A stretch of DNA of 64,000 nt from CAYJAZ01 sp964371865 (GCA_964371865.1 CAYJOR010000001.1:62001-126000); one strand, 5' to 3'; positions 17,753 to 27,553 are shown, numbered from the stretch's first letter. Numbers and translations are program-made. The notes: generated from the sequence alone by a model not told the origin.

Positions 17753-20185
17753 TTAAGCTTTTGTGACTTCCACAAGATTAGAATGGTGCGGATTACCCTT
17801 CGCAAGCGCTGTCGGCTGTAAACGAGTAAGCACGTTTACGCAACCATTTGTATCTTCGCCTTTTGAGTTTGGTGTGTGCCAAGCTCCTTCCGGTAGTGAG
17901 ACTACACCCGGCATAATTCTAGGAGTCACTTTAGCATGAATATAAGTAACACCTCTATCATTATAGATTTTTACCATATCCCAGTGCTCAATCCCTCTTT
18001 CTTTAGCGTCAAGTGGATTTATCCATAATTCTTGAGGAGATACCTCTTGCAACCAAGGGCAGTTTCCATAAGTTGAGTGTGTTCTTTGCTTGTAATGGTG
18101 CCCAATAAGTTGAAGTGGAAACTTTTCTGCTAATGGACTGAAAGTTCCTTCGGTATCTTCAATATATTCTGCAACAGGAGTAATTTTTTGCCCTTTATCA
18201 AGAGTCCAAGTTTTTGCCATATCAGCAAGACGAGGTGAATATATTTCAATTAATCCAGATGGTGTTGGAAGTGGATTAAGTTCAGGGTCATCTCTAAATG
18301 CTTTATAAGCAACATGATTTTTCGGGAAGTATTTCTTAAATACGCCAATCGCCATCGCTTCTTCAAGTGTTGGAGGAAGTTCAGGAACATTGATTCTACT
18401 TTGCTGATAGAGATGCTCTAACCACTCGTATTGAGTACGCCCTTCTGTGAATTTTTCTCTCACGCCGAGTTCTTGTGCTAGGTCAGCGCAAATATCGTAA
18501 ATACTTCTACTTTGCCCTACAGGTTCGATACATTTATTATCAAAGATAACATAAGCAATATTTGCATCACCATCAGCTGTGTAGTCATATTCTTCAAGAT
18601 TTGAACAGCTTGGAAGAACGTAATCTGCATAACGGGCAGAAGCTGAAAGTGTAGTATCAATAACAACAATCGTTTCACACTTTGTTTCATCGGCAAGAAT
18701 AGGATCCATCTGATTTATTCCGCCGTGCTGGTTAGTAATAGCATTACCCGCATACGACCACATAAATTTAATAGGAGCAATTAACTTTTCACGCCCACGC
18801 ACACCGGCTGTTAATTCATTCATGTTTTCGTATTCGTCAATAGCTTCGTACCAGTTAAAGCAAGAAACACTTGTTTTTACAGGATTTTGAAGAGTTGGGA
18901 AGCCAACCATACCAAAGCCCATTCCGCCTGCTTCTCTAGCACCTGTATTACCACCATGAATGCCCACATTTCCTGTAAGCACTGCAAGCATACCTATTGC
19001 ACGTGATTGGTTCTCGCCATTTGTTGTACGCTGTGGACCCCAACCTTGCCAAATCGAACAAGGTTTTGCACTTGCCATTTCACGAGCAAGATGAATTATC
19101 TTAACTGTTGGGATACCTGTTATCTTAGATGCCCATTCAGGTGTTTTTGGAGTTTTATCTTCTCCAAGACCTAAGATATAAGATTTGTATGATGAATTTG
19201 CTGGTGCATCAGCAGGTAAAGTATCTTCATCATACCCCATTGTATATTTATCAATAAATTCTTTATCGACACGATTTTCAGTAATCATTACATAGGCAAG
19301 TGCACAACAAAGCGCCATATCTGTTCCGGGGCGAATAGGAACCCATTCATCGCCTGATGAAACTACGGTATCGCTATAACGTGGGTCAATAACAATGACT
19401 TTTGTATTTTTGCTATGTCTTGCATGGTGCAGAGTTTTATTCTTTACACCGCTTGCTCTTGTTTCAGCTGGGTTATTTCCAAAGAAAACAGCAAGTTCAC
19501 TATTTTCCATGTCACTAAGGACGTTTCCGTCAACCCATCCACCACCGAAGAGGTAAGGCATACCAACGGTGATTTGAATTGTAGAATAATCAGAATAGTG
19601 ATTGAGATAACCACCAAGCACGTTCATAAGTCTTGCAACAGGAGTGCTAGCAGGAGGCCAGCTTTTACCCATTGTTGAACCAAGTGCACCTGTTCCATAA
19701 CTTAAATACACAGATTCATTCGTATATTTATCTATAGTCGAGCGTAAACGTTCAGCAATTTCTTTATTGGCTTGTTCCCAAGAAATTTCTTCAAATTTCC
19801 CTTCACCACGTCTTCCTACTCTTTTAAGCGGAGTCATAATACGTTCAGGTGCATAGATACGCTGACGCATACTACGACCACGAGGGCAAGCTCTGAGTTG
19901 TTGCATTCCATAGGAATCATCGCCTGTGTTGTCGGTTTCAATTTGAGTCATCACGCCATCTTTTACGTGAACTCTTAAAGCGCATCTACTACCACAATTC
20001 ACATTACATGAATTCCAGAGGATTTTCTCTTCGCCTTGAAGATTTTCTGTGCTTGGTACTTCTGCTTTTGCCGTTTTCGGATTTATTATTTCAAAAGAAA
20101 ACGGAGTCACCATACCGGCAACTGTAGCAGCGCCACCTTTGAGCACATCTCGTCTTGAAACTTTTGCTTTTGTTTTTTTCATCAT
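17753..20185 (-). CDS. dmsA: DmsA-type molybdopterin catalytic subunit, Tat-exported
   Basis: The 810-residue protein starts with a Tat signal (VSRRDVLKGGAA). It has the DmsA cysteine motif C60-x3-C64-x3-C68-x31-C100 for one 4Fe-4S cluster. A serine in 'GGYLNHYSDYST' (about S201) aligns with the molybdenum-ligand Ser of E. coli DmsA, so it belongs to the Ser-ligated DMSO/TMAO reductase group. E. coli DmsA is about the same length. It works at the outer face of the inner membrane with DmsB and DmsC as a terminal reductase in anaerobic respiration. No dmsD/torD chaperone gene is next to it in this window. Confidence 0.9.
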   Translation of the reverse strand: MMKKTKAKVSRRDVLKGGAATVAGMVTPFSFEIINPKTAKAEVPSTENLQGEEKILWNSCNVNCGSRCALRVHVKDGVMTQIETDNTGDDSYGMQQLRACPRGRSMRQRIYAPERIMTPLKRVGRRGEGKFEEISWEQANKEIAERLRSTIDKYTNESVYLSYGTGALGSTMGKSWPPASTPVARLMNVLGGYLNHYSDYSTIQITVGMPYLFGGGWVDGNVLSDMENSELAVFFGNNPAETRASGVKNKTLHHARHSKNTKVIVIDPRYSDTVVSSGDEWVPIRPGTDMALCCALAYVMITENRVDKEFIDKYTMGYDEDTLPADAPANSSYKSYILGLGEDKTPKTPEWASKITGIPTVKIIHLAREMASAKPCSIWQGWGPQRTTNGENQSRAIGMLAVLTGNVGIHGGNTGAREAGGMGFGMVGFPTLQNPVKTSVSCFNWYEAIDEYENMNELTAGVRGREKLIAPIKFMWSYAGNAITNQHGGINQMDPILADETKCETIVVIDTTLSASARYADYVLPSCSNLEEYDYTADGDANIAYVIFDNKCIEPVGQSRSIYDICADLAQELGVREKFTEGRTQYEWLEHLYQQSRINVPELPPTLEEAMAIGVFKKYFPKNHVAYKAFRDDPELNPLPTPSGLIEIYSPRLADMAKTWTLDKGQKITPVAEYIEDTEGTFSPLAEKFPLQLIGHHYKQRTHSTYGNCPWLQEVSPQELWINPLDAKERGIEHWDMVKIYNDRGVTYIHAKVTPRIMPGVVSLPEGAWHTPNSKGEDTNGCVNVLTRLQPTALAKGNPHHSNLVEVTKA

Positions 20186-20382
20186 AAGTTTATTCTCCCT
20201 ATTAACTTAGATAGACTTATAACGTATCACACATACATAATTAAATCAAGCTACTCTCAACTTTTTAGGTTGCTAACGCAACAAAGATGTTATCATTTTA
20301 CTTTTATTGATTTAAAATAATTACCTACTGTTTTTTATATTTTTTACAAGAAGAAAATCTACATATACTATATTCAAATAAA

Positions 20383-20426
20383 AAGAGGGAAAGCACTTTT
20401 CTTTTAAAAAATGTGCTTTCCCTCTT
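20383..20426 (-). terminator. GAGGGAAA-family palindrome, terminator of ald
   Basis: AAGAGGGAAAGCAC pairs with GTGCTTTCCCTCTT, and on the minus strand a T-run follows. It lies 54 bases past the end of the alanine dehydrogenase gene. Confidence 0.75.
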
Positions 20427-20479
20427 ATGGAATACTTTTTATGAAAAAAATCAGTTATTTTATTTATTATAATAAATAA

Positions 20480-21598
20480 CTATAAAATTTCTGACAATTC
20501 ATACAATGGATAATTAAAAGCTTTTGCTACACCATCATAATAAACATTTCCGCCATAAGTATTAATACCTAGAGCAAGTGCATGATTATCTTGACATGCT
20601 TGCTTCCAACCTTTGTTTGCAAGAGCAACCATATAACTCATAGTTGCATTTGTAAGTGCAAAAGTTGAAGTTCTTGCTACTGCACCCGGCATATTACCTA
20701 CGCAATAGTGAACAATTCCATGCTTTACGAATGTAGGATTATCATGACTTGTTGCACCGTTTGCAGCTGTTGTTTCTACAGATCCGCCTTGATCGATTGC
20801 AACGTCAACGATAACAGCTCCTTTTTTCATGCCTTTAACCATCTCTTCAGTCACAAGCTGAGGAGCTAAAGCACCAGGAATAAGAACTGAACCTACTACT
20901 ACATCAGCTTCTTTCACAGCTTGAGTGATGTTCATTGAGTTTGAAAATAGTGTTTGAATTTTATTTTCATACACATCGTCAATATAGCGTAATCTTTCGA
21001 TATTATTATCTAAAATAGTAACTTTTGCGCCCATACCCATAGCTACTTTAGCTGCTGCAATACCAACAATTCCTGCACCTACAATAACCATATGAGCCGC
21101 CGGAACACCAGCAACTCCACCAAGCAACACGCCCATTCCGCCTTCTCTTTTTGTGAGAATTTGTGCCGCTACTTGAGTAGCCATGCGACCTGCTACTTCT
21201 GACATTGGTGCAAGAAGTGGAAGGCTTCTGTTAGGAAGCTGTACAGTTTCATATGCAATACCAATAACTTTTTTATCAAGCAAAGCTTTTGTTAGTTCTG
21301 GTTCTGCTGCTAAGTGGAGATACGTATAAAGGATAAGCCCTTCACGGAAGTATTTATATTCACTAGCTAAAGGTTCTTTAACCTTTACAACCATATCACC
21401 GGACCAAGCTTCATCAGCAGTTTCTACGATGCGTGCACCGGCTAATTCATAATCTTCATTAAGAATACCTATTGCAGTTCCTGCATCTTTTTGTACGAGA
21501 ACAGTATGTCCACCATCTATAAGGGCTTTTACCCCTGCCGGTGTTATACCTACACGATATTCTTGGTTTTTTATCTCTTTTGGAATACTTACTAACAT
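20480..21598 (-). CDS. ald: Alanine dehydrogenase
   Basis: A 372-residue protein (family norm about 370) beginning MLVSIPKEIKNQEYRVG, with the substrate-binding Lys and His ('VVKVKEPL', 'TYLHLAAEP') and the NAD-binding glycine turn (VIVGAGIVGIAAAK). It interconverts L-alanine and pyruvate plus ammonia with NAD in the cytoplasm. I chose the ATG at 21598 because it has a taggag ribosome site eight bases upstream and matches family N-termini; an in-frame ATG nine codons earlier is unlikely. It is a single-gene unit with its own terminator. It could feed alanine from peptide breakdown into pyruvate. Confidence 0.95.
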   Translation of the reverse strand: MLVSIPKEIKNQEYRVGITPAGVKALIDGGHTVLVQKDAGTAIGILNEDYELAGARIVETADEAWSGDMVVKVKEPLASEYKYFREGLILYTYLHLAAEPELTKALLDKKVIGIAYETVQLPNRSLPLLAPMSEVAGRMATQVAAQILTKREGGMGVLLGGVAGVPAAHMVIVGAGIVGIAAAKVAMGMGAKVTILDNNIERLRYIDDVYENKIQTLFSNSMNITQAVKEADVVVGSVLIPGALAPQLVTEEMVKGMKKGAVIVDVAIDQGGSVETTAANGATSHDNPTFVKHGIVHYCVGNMPGAVARTSTFALTNATMSYMVALANKGWKQACQDNHALALGINTYGGNVYYDGVAKAFNYPLYELSEIL

Positions 21599-21718
21599 AA
21601 CAAAAACTCCTATAAGATTATTCATGTTTTTGAAGAATAACTTCGTTTTTATATACTTATATCATTTTTAGGATAACATCAACTTTTATATTTTTAAAAT
21701 TAATTTTATCAATGCAAC

Positions 21719-22525
21719 TTATTTATTTAATATAATTTGTATTTCAAAAAGCATAACTTTTTTACTTATTTTTTTCTCTAATACATCTGATATAATCATA
21801 ATATTCCCCTTTTTAAGAACTTCATCTTTAAGATATTTTTCAGATGCTGATTTCAAGCAAGAATCAGGATAATAAGCGCATAAAAAACTACCTTTTGGTA
21901 TTTGTATGATTTTTGCGTTCTCTACTTTCTTCTTTTTTACTTTTTTTATTTCGACATAAACCATACTTTTTAGTTCATCTTTTTCTTTATAAAAATATAT
22001 ACCTTGATCAATTGATATAAAAAGTTCGTGTTTTGCCAAAAGTAAATAAAGTTCCGTAAGTAGTTTCCAGTAATCGGATATTTCAAAATATTCCCCTGTA
22101 AAGCTTATATTTGAGGGAAGAGCTATAAAGTATCTTTCTTCAATTTCGCGTATGTATTCTTTTCCTTTTACTAAATTCTTTTCGTTTTCTTTCAAAAATT
22201 TTGAAGTAGTTTCAAGAAAATATAAATCCCTTTGAAATTTTTTTATAGACTTATTAATAATTTTTTGAGCTTCAAGTGTAAAACTTTCAATATCAATACT
22301 TTCACTATCCATATATTTTTCAAGATTTTTTAAGGGCATACCAAGCCCTACTGCAAGTTGAATAATATCAAGGAAGATCATTTGATTTTTTGAATAATAT
22401 CTGTAACCTGTATCTGGATTTGTGTATGCAGGAACAAGAATACCTATTTCGTCATAATACCTTAAAGATGTATGACTTACTCCTTTTATTTTAGCTACTT
22501 CACCTATAGATAAATATTTCTTCAT
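21719..22525 (-). CDS. MerR-family regulator (BmrR/BltR-like)
   Basis: The 268-residue protein has an N-terminal MerR helix-turn-helix (SIGEVAKIKGVSHTSLRYYD), a dimerisation helix (about 80-120) and a C-terminal GyrI-like effector-binding domain (about 125-265). This is the layout of multidrug-sensing MerR proteins such as BmrR and BltR. It is divergent from the MATE gene. The shared region holds a promoter with a 19-base spacer containing a palindrome, the classic MerR target. It is therefore inferred to activate the efflux gene when a hydrophobic or cationic compound binds. Confidence 0.9.
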   Translation of the reverse strand: MKKYLSIGEVAKIKGVSHTSLRYYDEIGILVPAYTNPDTGYRYYSKNQMIFLDIIQLAVGLGMPLKNLEKYMDSESIDIESFTLEAQKIINKSIKKFQRDLYFLETTSKFLKENEKNLVKGKEYIREIEERYFIALPSNISFTGEYFEISDYWKLLTELYLLLAKHELFISIDQGIYFYKEKDELKSMVYVEIKKVKKKKVENAKIIQIPKGSFLCAYYPDSCLKSASEKYLKDEVLKKGNIMIISDVLEKKISKKVMLFEIQIILNK

Positions 22526-22543
22526 AAAAACCTCAAATAAAAC

Positions 22544-22574
22544 TTGACTCTCATATCGTATGAGACTTTATGAT
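22544..22574 (+). promoter_or_regulatory. MerR-type promoter and operator for the MATE gene
   Basis: The -35 box TTGACT (22544-22549) and -10 box TATGAT (22569-22574) are separated by 19 bases. The spacer contains the perfect palindrome CTCATA-TCG-TATGAG (22550-22564). An over-long spacer with an internal dyad is diagnostic of MerR-activated promoters. Confidence 0.8.
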
Positions 22575-22653
22575 ATGTTTACTCTAAATATAAATATTTG
22601 AAAAGTCTTTTTAGGGGAATTTCTAAATTTATTAATAATAGGACACAAAGAAA

Positions 22654-23994
22654 ATGATTGATATTATAAACTTAAAATCAGTTCTAAAATTTACTCTACC
22701 CTCATTAGCTGCAATGATATTCATGGGAATTTATGTTATGGTGGATGGTTATTTTGTTTCTAACTATATAGGAACTATAGCACTTTCCGGATTAAATATT
22801 GCTCTGCCAGCTATGACTATCTTCTTTGCAATTGGCACAATGCTTGGCACAGGTGGGAATGCGGTTTGTGCCACAATGCTTGGTGAGGGAAAATCTAAAG
22901 AAGCAAAAGAAAAAATTTCTCTTTTTATTACAACAGGTTTTGTCATAGGACTTTTCATTACTTTCGTTGTGCTTAGTTATCTTTCAGAAATTCTTAATTT
23001 TCTTGGTACAAATGAAGAAACATATCAATACGCTTATGACTACCTTTTCTTTGTAGCAATTTTTGCACCTTTCGCTATTATACAGATTATTATAGAAAAT
23101 GCGATGATTGCATCAGGCAAGCCGGAATTATCCTTTATTACTGTAGTTTCAGGTGGAATTACAAATGTTATTTTAGACTACGTATTTATTAAATTTGGCA
23201 TGGGAATGTCCGGAATCGGGCTTGCTACCGGTTTAGGATTTTTAGTTCCTTGCCTTATTGGTACTGTATTTTTCTCAACAAAAAAAGAGAGCAAAAGCCT
23301 TCATTTTACAAAATTTAAACTTGATTTTTCAGCTATAATTAAAGCTTGTGGCAATGGTTCATCAGAGATGGTTTCCATGCTTGCATCTTCTATTATCACT
23401 TATTTATTCAATATTACCATGCTAAAACTTGCCGGAAATAATGGAGTTTCAGCTATTACGGTTATTTTGTATTCTCAAATGCTTATCAACTCATTATTTA
23501 TTGGTTACACAATGGGAATAACACCTGTTATAAGCTATAATTATGGTGATAGAAATGCATTAAAACTAAGGCAACTATTTGTATTAAATACAAAACTTGT
23601 TGGAATCTGTTCATTGACTATGTTTTTTATTGCTCTTTTAATTGGAGATAGGATTGTTGCCGCATTTGCAGAATATGGAACTACTACCTATCTCCTTGCT
23701 AAAGAAGGATTATTTATCTTTTCTTTTGGATTTATTGTATCAGGTTTCAATGTTTTCACCACAGGAATGTTTACTGCTTACTCAAACGGAAAAATATCAG
23801 CTTTTATTTCATTTCTGAGAACATTCTTCTTTATTACAATTTCTTTAATTATCTTACCGAGATATATTGGAATAAACGGTGTTTGGCTTGCAGTGCCTAT
23901 AGCTGAATTTTTCTCCTTTTTTATTGCGCTTTACTTTATCGACAAATCTAAAGAAACTTATATGTACTCAAAGGATTCTTATAAATTAGCATAA
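22654..23994 (+). CDS. MATE-family multidrug efflux transporter
   Basis: The 446-residue protein has 12 predicted membrane helices in two homologous halves ('LPSLAAMIFMGIYVMVDGYFV', 'ISYNYGDRNALKLRQLF') and resembles MepA/NorM-type MATE carriers. These export drugs or dyes in exchange for sodium or protons. It starts 80 bases after the MerR-type promoter and is transcribed away from the MerR gene, so drug-induced expression is likely. The sequence downstream is decayed DNA rather than another operon member. Confidence 0.9.
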   Translation: MIDIINLKSVLKFTLPSLAAMIFMGIYVMVDGYFVSNYIGTIALSGLNIALPAMTIFFAIGTMLGTGGNAVCATMLGEGKSKEAKEKISLFITTGFVIGLFITFVVLSYLSEILNFLGTNEETYQYAYDYLFFVAIFAPFAIIQIIIENAMIASGKPELSFITVVSGGITNVILDYVFIKFGMGMSGIGLATGLGFLVPCLIGTVFFSTKKESKSLHFTKFKLDFSAIIKACGNGSSEMVSMLASSIITYLFNITMLKLAGNNGVSAITVILYSQMLINSLFIGYTMGITPVISYNYGDRNALKLRQLFVLNTKLVGICSLTMFFIALLIGDRIVAAFAEYGTTTYLLAKEGLFIFSFGFIVSGFNVFTTGMFTAYSNGKISAFISFLRTFFFITISLIILPRYIGINGVWLAVPIAEFFSFFIALYFIDKSKETYMYSKDSYKLA

Positions 23995-24024
23995 TAAAAC
24001 AAATTAGGCTTTAGTTAGTGAATC

Positions 24025-24180
24025 TGATACAAAGATAAATTGATACGAAGGAAAATAATAGGAACTAAAGTACCCAACAAAGCATACCATAAAAAACCCG
24101 AAACAAGCTTTATTACCGTAAAATCTAGCATTGCACCCATACTATTTTTTTTGTTTTTGCATTTTGCATAAAAAGTATCC
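24025..24180 (-). pseudogene. Relic of a membrane-protein C-terminus
   Basis: On the minus strand an open frame reads about 50 residues ending in TAA, with a hydrophobic run (FLWYALLGTLVPIIFLR). It looks like the last helix of a transporter. It has no convincing start and lies directly after the enolase-superfamily relic, as if both were tails of a deleted catabolic operon. Confidence 0.35.
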
Positions 24181-24191
24181 TTGGAAACTTA

Positions 24192-24358
24192 CTATTCAAA
24201 AGTGTAGGAAAGAATAGAATTTGCTTTTACAGCGTCCAAGTCCATTTCAACGCCAAGCCCATGACCATTAAAACCTTGTGGTGCATAAACATAACCGCCT
24301 TTATCTGTGCGAAAGATATTACTGAAAATAGGACATAAATATTTTTTATGACAGGTTT
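24192..24358 (-). pseudogene. Relic of an enolase-superfamily (mandelate racemase-like) dehydratase C-terminus
   Basis: A 54-codon open frame between stops on the minus strand includes the segment PQGFNGHGLGVEMDLDAV, which resembles the C-terminal tail of MR/MLE-type sugar-acid dehydratases (typically PGLGVEVDEDAL-like). It ends with TAG. The rest of the gene is missing and a stop codon precedes it, so it is a decayed fragment. Confidence 0.4.
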
Positions 24359-24370
24359 ACCTCTAAAAGT

Positions 24371-25498
24371 CTAAGAATTTAGCGCAAACCAATTGTAGGC
24401 AAAAAGACAAACAACAGTAACTACGGTTAAAAAAAGTGCGGAGAGCACATTACTGCGTCTAATTCTACTGCGTGACCTACGGTACGCCGGCGAGGTATTA
24501 ATCACAAATTTCAATAAAATAAAGATACAAATAAACATAAGAAACGGAGCAATAACAAATGTTAGTAGAAGTTCAGCCCAATTTATCTTTTCAAACCCTG
24601 TAAAAAATTGCTCTATATCCATTTTTCCGCTAGCAACTAAAGATCCTGTTCCTGCCTTATTCTCATTTGCAAAAAGGTGTAAAGTATCTCCTTCTACTTT
24701 TGCAAAGAAGCTGACTGTTTGTTCAGGTGTATAATAATATTCAATAAATATATCACCGCTAAGTGATTGTGTTGGATCTATTGTCAACCATATCATATTC
24801 TCCAGAGAATATACCAAACCCAGACCATCACCCTCACCATTGTAATGCGCAAGAATACTATCTGAATAAACACTTTGGGTTTCAGCATATTCTAATAGTT
24901 CATCTTGCATGATTCTTGAAAAATGCAGTGATTCATCAAGCATAAGCTTATCCCTCGTAGGGAGTGCATCAATTATAGATGGGGCAATTTTATATGCTCC
25001 GAGTGAAGGATTTGTAGCATAGAAAGAAGAAGATTCTATAGGAAAAATCAATGTATTATTATGAGGTACCAAAAATGAGGAAGAATCTATAAGCTTATCA
25101 CCAAAAGATAAATTATAACTTACGTTTTCGCCATTATTCAGTGTATTACCTCCCTCTCTACCTATTTCCTCCCACTGATAATAGCTTACATCTGTATACA
25201 AGCCAAGTGCGTCAACAGTAATACCCAAATCGGGTTCTACTATAAAATCTTTCGCTGTAATTGTTCCTTGTACAAAAACAACTTTACCATCAAGGGAGGC
25301 ATCAACTTCTTCAATAGAAGAAAGATATATATATTCTGAACTATTAATTGAGCTACGCGAGCTTAAATTTTTCACTATTCCATCAGAATTTACGAGTACA
25401 CAAATAACAAGAAAGAATAAAATCATCCCAATTATGTAAAAAAATCCTACGTATATATAGTTCATTATAAATGATAAAAAAGATAAAAATGAACGCAA
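24371..25498 (-). CDS. TMEM43 (LUMA/DUF1625) family membrane protein
   Basis: The 375-residue protein has one N-terminal membrane helix (about 12-36), a large soluble domain and two C-terminal helices (about 310-332 and 352-372). The segment 'DASLDGKVVFVQGTITAKD' followed by 'ALGLYTDVSYYQWEEIG' is the TMEM43 signature (dGKlVhv.G and the R/YxVxxYQWxE motif). Human TMEM43 is an inner nuclear membrane protein; bacterial members have no settled function. The start is TTG (25498) with an aaggagg site nine bases upstream. It is divergent from the LemA-DUF3137 genes, which I recall as recurrent neighbours of bacterial TMEM43. Confidence 0.8.
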   Translation of the reverse strand: MRSFLSFLSFIMNYIYVGFFYIIGMILFFLVICVLVNSDGIVKNLSSRSSINSSEYIYLSSIEEVDASLDGKVVFVQGTITAKDFIVEPDLGITVDALGLYTDVSYYQWEEIGREGGNTLNNGENVSYNLSFGDKLIDSSSFLVPHNNTLIFPIESSSFYATNPSLGAYKIAPSIIDALPTRDKLMLDESLHFSRIMQDELLEYAETQSVYSDSILAHYNGEGDGLGLVYSLENMIWLTIDPTQSLSGDIFIEYYYTPEQTVSFFAKVEGDTLHLFANENKAGTGSLVASGKMDIEQFFTGFEKINWAELLLTFVIAPFLMFICIFILLKFVINTSPAYRRSRSRIRRSNVLSALFLTVVTVVCLFAYNWFALNS

Positions 25499-25642
25499 TT
25501 GAGTATTCCTCCTTAAATTATACAGCTTTCATTAATTTGTATTTACTGCACATTGCTTATAGAGCAGATATTAACAAGAATCAAGAATTAATTTTCCCGC
25601 CAAAAACATGATTCTAACCAAATTTTACATTGCAAAATAACG

Positions 25643-25671
25643 TTGACAAGAAAAGAGTTAGAAGTTATACA
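25643..25671 (+). promoter_or_regulatory. Sigma70-type promoter upstream of the LemA operon
   Basis: TTGACA (25643-25648), a 17-base spacer and TATACA (25666-25671) read toward lemA, leaving a leader of about 225 bases. The leader contains a doubtful 68-codon TTG-start frame and no other recognised element. Confidence 0.6.
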
Positions 25672-25903
25672 ATATTTATATTGTGCATAAGAACGTCACA
25701 AGTAGCTCGAGTAGTTTTTAAGCGTACCGAAGCTTTTCAAAAAAGAGATGCTGCGCTTAAAAAATTCAAATTTTTAAGGCAAAACAAAAAAATTCTCGGC
25801 TACACTGTAAAAGGAGTTTTGAGTTTTATAGTGTAACTATTTGTTAACACACTCTAAGAGCATCTATTTTTAAAACAATCAATTTAAATTTTATGGAGTA
25901 TTT

Positions 25904-26449
25904 ATGTCATCAACAATCATTATAATTGCTATAGTTGCTGTTGTAGCTCTTTGGGCTATAATTGTTATTAACGGCTTTAGAAGCAAAGAAATTAAAGTTA
26001 CTGAAGCCCTATCAGGAATTGAAGTAGCCCTCACAAAACGTTATGATTTATTAACAAAGCTTTTTGATGCAACTAAAGGCTATATGAAGCATGAAAAAGA
26101 AGTTCTTACAGAAGTTGTAAACCTACGCTCAAAAATGAGTGGTAATATGAATGTTTCCGAAATGAATGATGCCCAAAGTCAAATGGGTGGAATGTTTTCA
26201 AGACTTTTTGCTGTAGCTGAAGAGTATCCGGAACTACGCTCAAGTGACGTTTTCATAGAACTTCAAAAAGGTATACAAGATGCCGAAGAACATCTTCAAG
26301 CTGCCAGAAGATTATATAATGCAAATGTAACAAGCTATAACACCGCTATTGTTATGATTCCTTCAAGCTTTTTAGCCGGTAATCGCCAAGCAAAAGAATT
26401 TTTTGAAGCAGAAGAATACAAAAAAGCTGATGTTGAAATGAAGTTCTAA
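25904..26449 (+). CDS. LemA family protein
   Basis: The 181-residue protein has an N-terminal membrane helix (about 4-24) and a long helical-bundle domain with LemA motifs ('GIEVALTKRYDLLTKLFDATKGYMKHEKE' shortened: VALTKRYDLLTKL; 'ARRLYNANVTSYNTAI'). LemA proteins are membrane-anchored with a short outside N-terminus; their biochemical role is unknown. The ggagtatttATG start is clear. It is followed 72 bases later by the first DUF3137 gene. The pair LemA-DUF3137 suggests a membrane envelope-stress or homeostasis module together with the divergent TMEM43. Confidence 0.9.
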   Translation: MSSTIIIIAIVAVVALWAIIVINGFRSKEIKVTEALSGIEVALTKRYDLLTKLFDATKGYMKHEKEVLTEVVNLRSKMSGNMNVSEMNDAQSQMGGMFSRLFAVAEEYPELRSSDVFIELQKGIQDAEEHLQAARRLYNANVTSYNTAIVMIPSSFLAGNRQAKEFFEAEEYKKADVEMKF

Positions 26450-26521
26450 AATATACTTTCAAGATATATTTTCCACATAATATCATTATTTCGTATCGCT
26501 TACGAAAGAAAGGAAACTTTA

Positions 26522-27460
26522 ATGAGTGAAAAACAATTATCAGATGAAGAAATTAACGAAATCATTAATCAAGAAAAAAAAACAAAGAGATTAGGAAGCT
26601 TTTTGGTTTTCTTTTCTATTCTTCTATTTGTATTCGGTGCATATATTCATATGATTAGCGAGAGCAATAGTAATGATTTCTTCACTTTAGATACTCTCAT
26701 AATCATTATAGCCCTAATTTTTGCTGTGGCAGGAATGTACTTTAGAGATAAAGCTAAACGTAATGCAAAAAATAATGCCGCTTTTCAATTAGTTCAATCC
26801 GCTTTAGGTGAAGTTTTCACTAATGTTGAATATGCGCCGGAACAGCGTCTACACGAAAGCTATATTAAAGAAACAGAATTTTTCCAATATGATACGATTA
26901 CCGGTAGCGATTATGTAAAAGCTACGTATAAAGATGTTAATGTTGAAATGAGCGATATAACCCTTCATAAAAAAGAAATTAGACGTTCCAAAGATGACAT
27001 CTCAGAAAAGGAAGTCATGATCTTTAAAGGTTTATGGATGATTTGCGATTTTCATAAAAAGCTTTCAACTGAACTTGCACTTATAGAACGTAAAGGTCTT
27101 GGTAAAAAACTGTCAATCGGCGGTATAAAAACTGAAAGTGAGACTTTTAATAAAAGATTTTATATCAAGTCACAAAGCCCACATGAAGCATTTTATATTC
27201 TAACCCCTCACATGATGGAATATATTATAGCAATGGACGAAAAAGCTGACGGTTATACTTATATGTACTTCTTACGTGAAGGTAAAGTTCATATCGCCAT
27301 CAATTCAAGACGAGATTCATTTGAAATGAACAGCCTAAACACAAATGCAGTAGAACTTCGTGAACGATTCAAAAGTGAACTCTCCTACATCACTGAACTT
27401 ATAGATGAACTTCGCTTAGTGGATACTCTTTTCGAGGAAAATACAAACAAAAAAATTTAG
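26522..27460 (+). CDS. DUF3137 family membrane protein (copy 1)
   Basis: The 312-residue protein has a short acidic N-terminus (LSDEEINEIINQ), two membrane helices (about 27-47 and 58-76) and a cytoplasmic DUF3137 domain. The domain includes 'SGSDYV'-like ('TGSDYVKATYKDVNVEMSDI') and 'FKGLWMICDFHKKL' segments. The family's function is unknown. It is about half identical by eye to the next gene, and the near-perfect repeat of 'CDFHKKLSTEL' and 'EAFYILTPHMMEYI' in both shows a recent tandem duplication. The aagga site before the ATG is clear. It ends in TAG. Confidence 0.88.
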   Translation: MSEKQLSDEEINEIINQEKKTKRLGSFLVFFSILLFVFGAYIHMISESNSNDFFTLDTLIIIIALIFAVAGMYFRDKAKRNAKNNAAFQLVQSALGEVFTNVEYAPEQRLHESYIKETEFFQYDTITGSDYVKATYKDVNVEMSDITLHKKEIRRSKDDISEKEVMIFKGLWMICDFHKKLSTELALIERKGLGKKLSIGGIKTESETFNKRFYIKSQSPHEAFYILTPHMMEYIIAMDEKADGYTYMYFLREGKVHIAINSRRDSFEMNSLNTNAVELRERFKSELSYITELIDELRLVDTLFEENTNKKI

Positions 27461-27506
27461 TCGCTTGATAGCACTAACTTAAGCTTATAAATTTGCAATC
27501 ACTCAA

Positions 27507-27532
27507 AAGAGGTCGTTATTATACGGCCTCTT
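27507..27532 (+). terminator. Hairpin between the DUF3137 paralogues
   Basis: AAGAGGTCG pairs with CGGCCTCTT across an eight-base loop. There is no T-run, so it may be an attenuator or processing site rather than a full terminator. Confidence 0.45.
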
Positions 27533-27553
27533 ACTGTATAGGAAGAAAGAGCT

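Noticed and set aside
25630..25836. 68-codon TTG-start frame between TMEM43 and LemA genes
   Set aside because: It has no ribosome site, overlaps the likely promoter (25643-25671) and shows no protein-like pattern; it lies in the leader of the lemA transcript.
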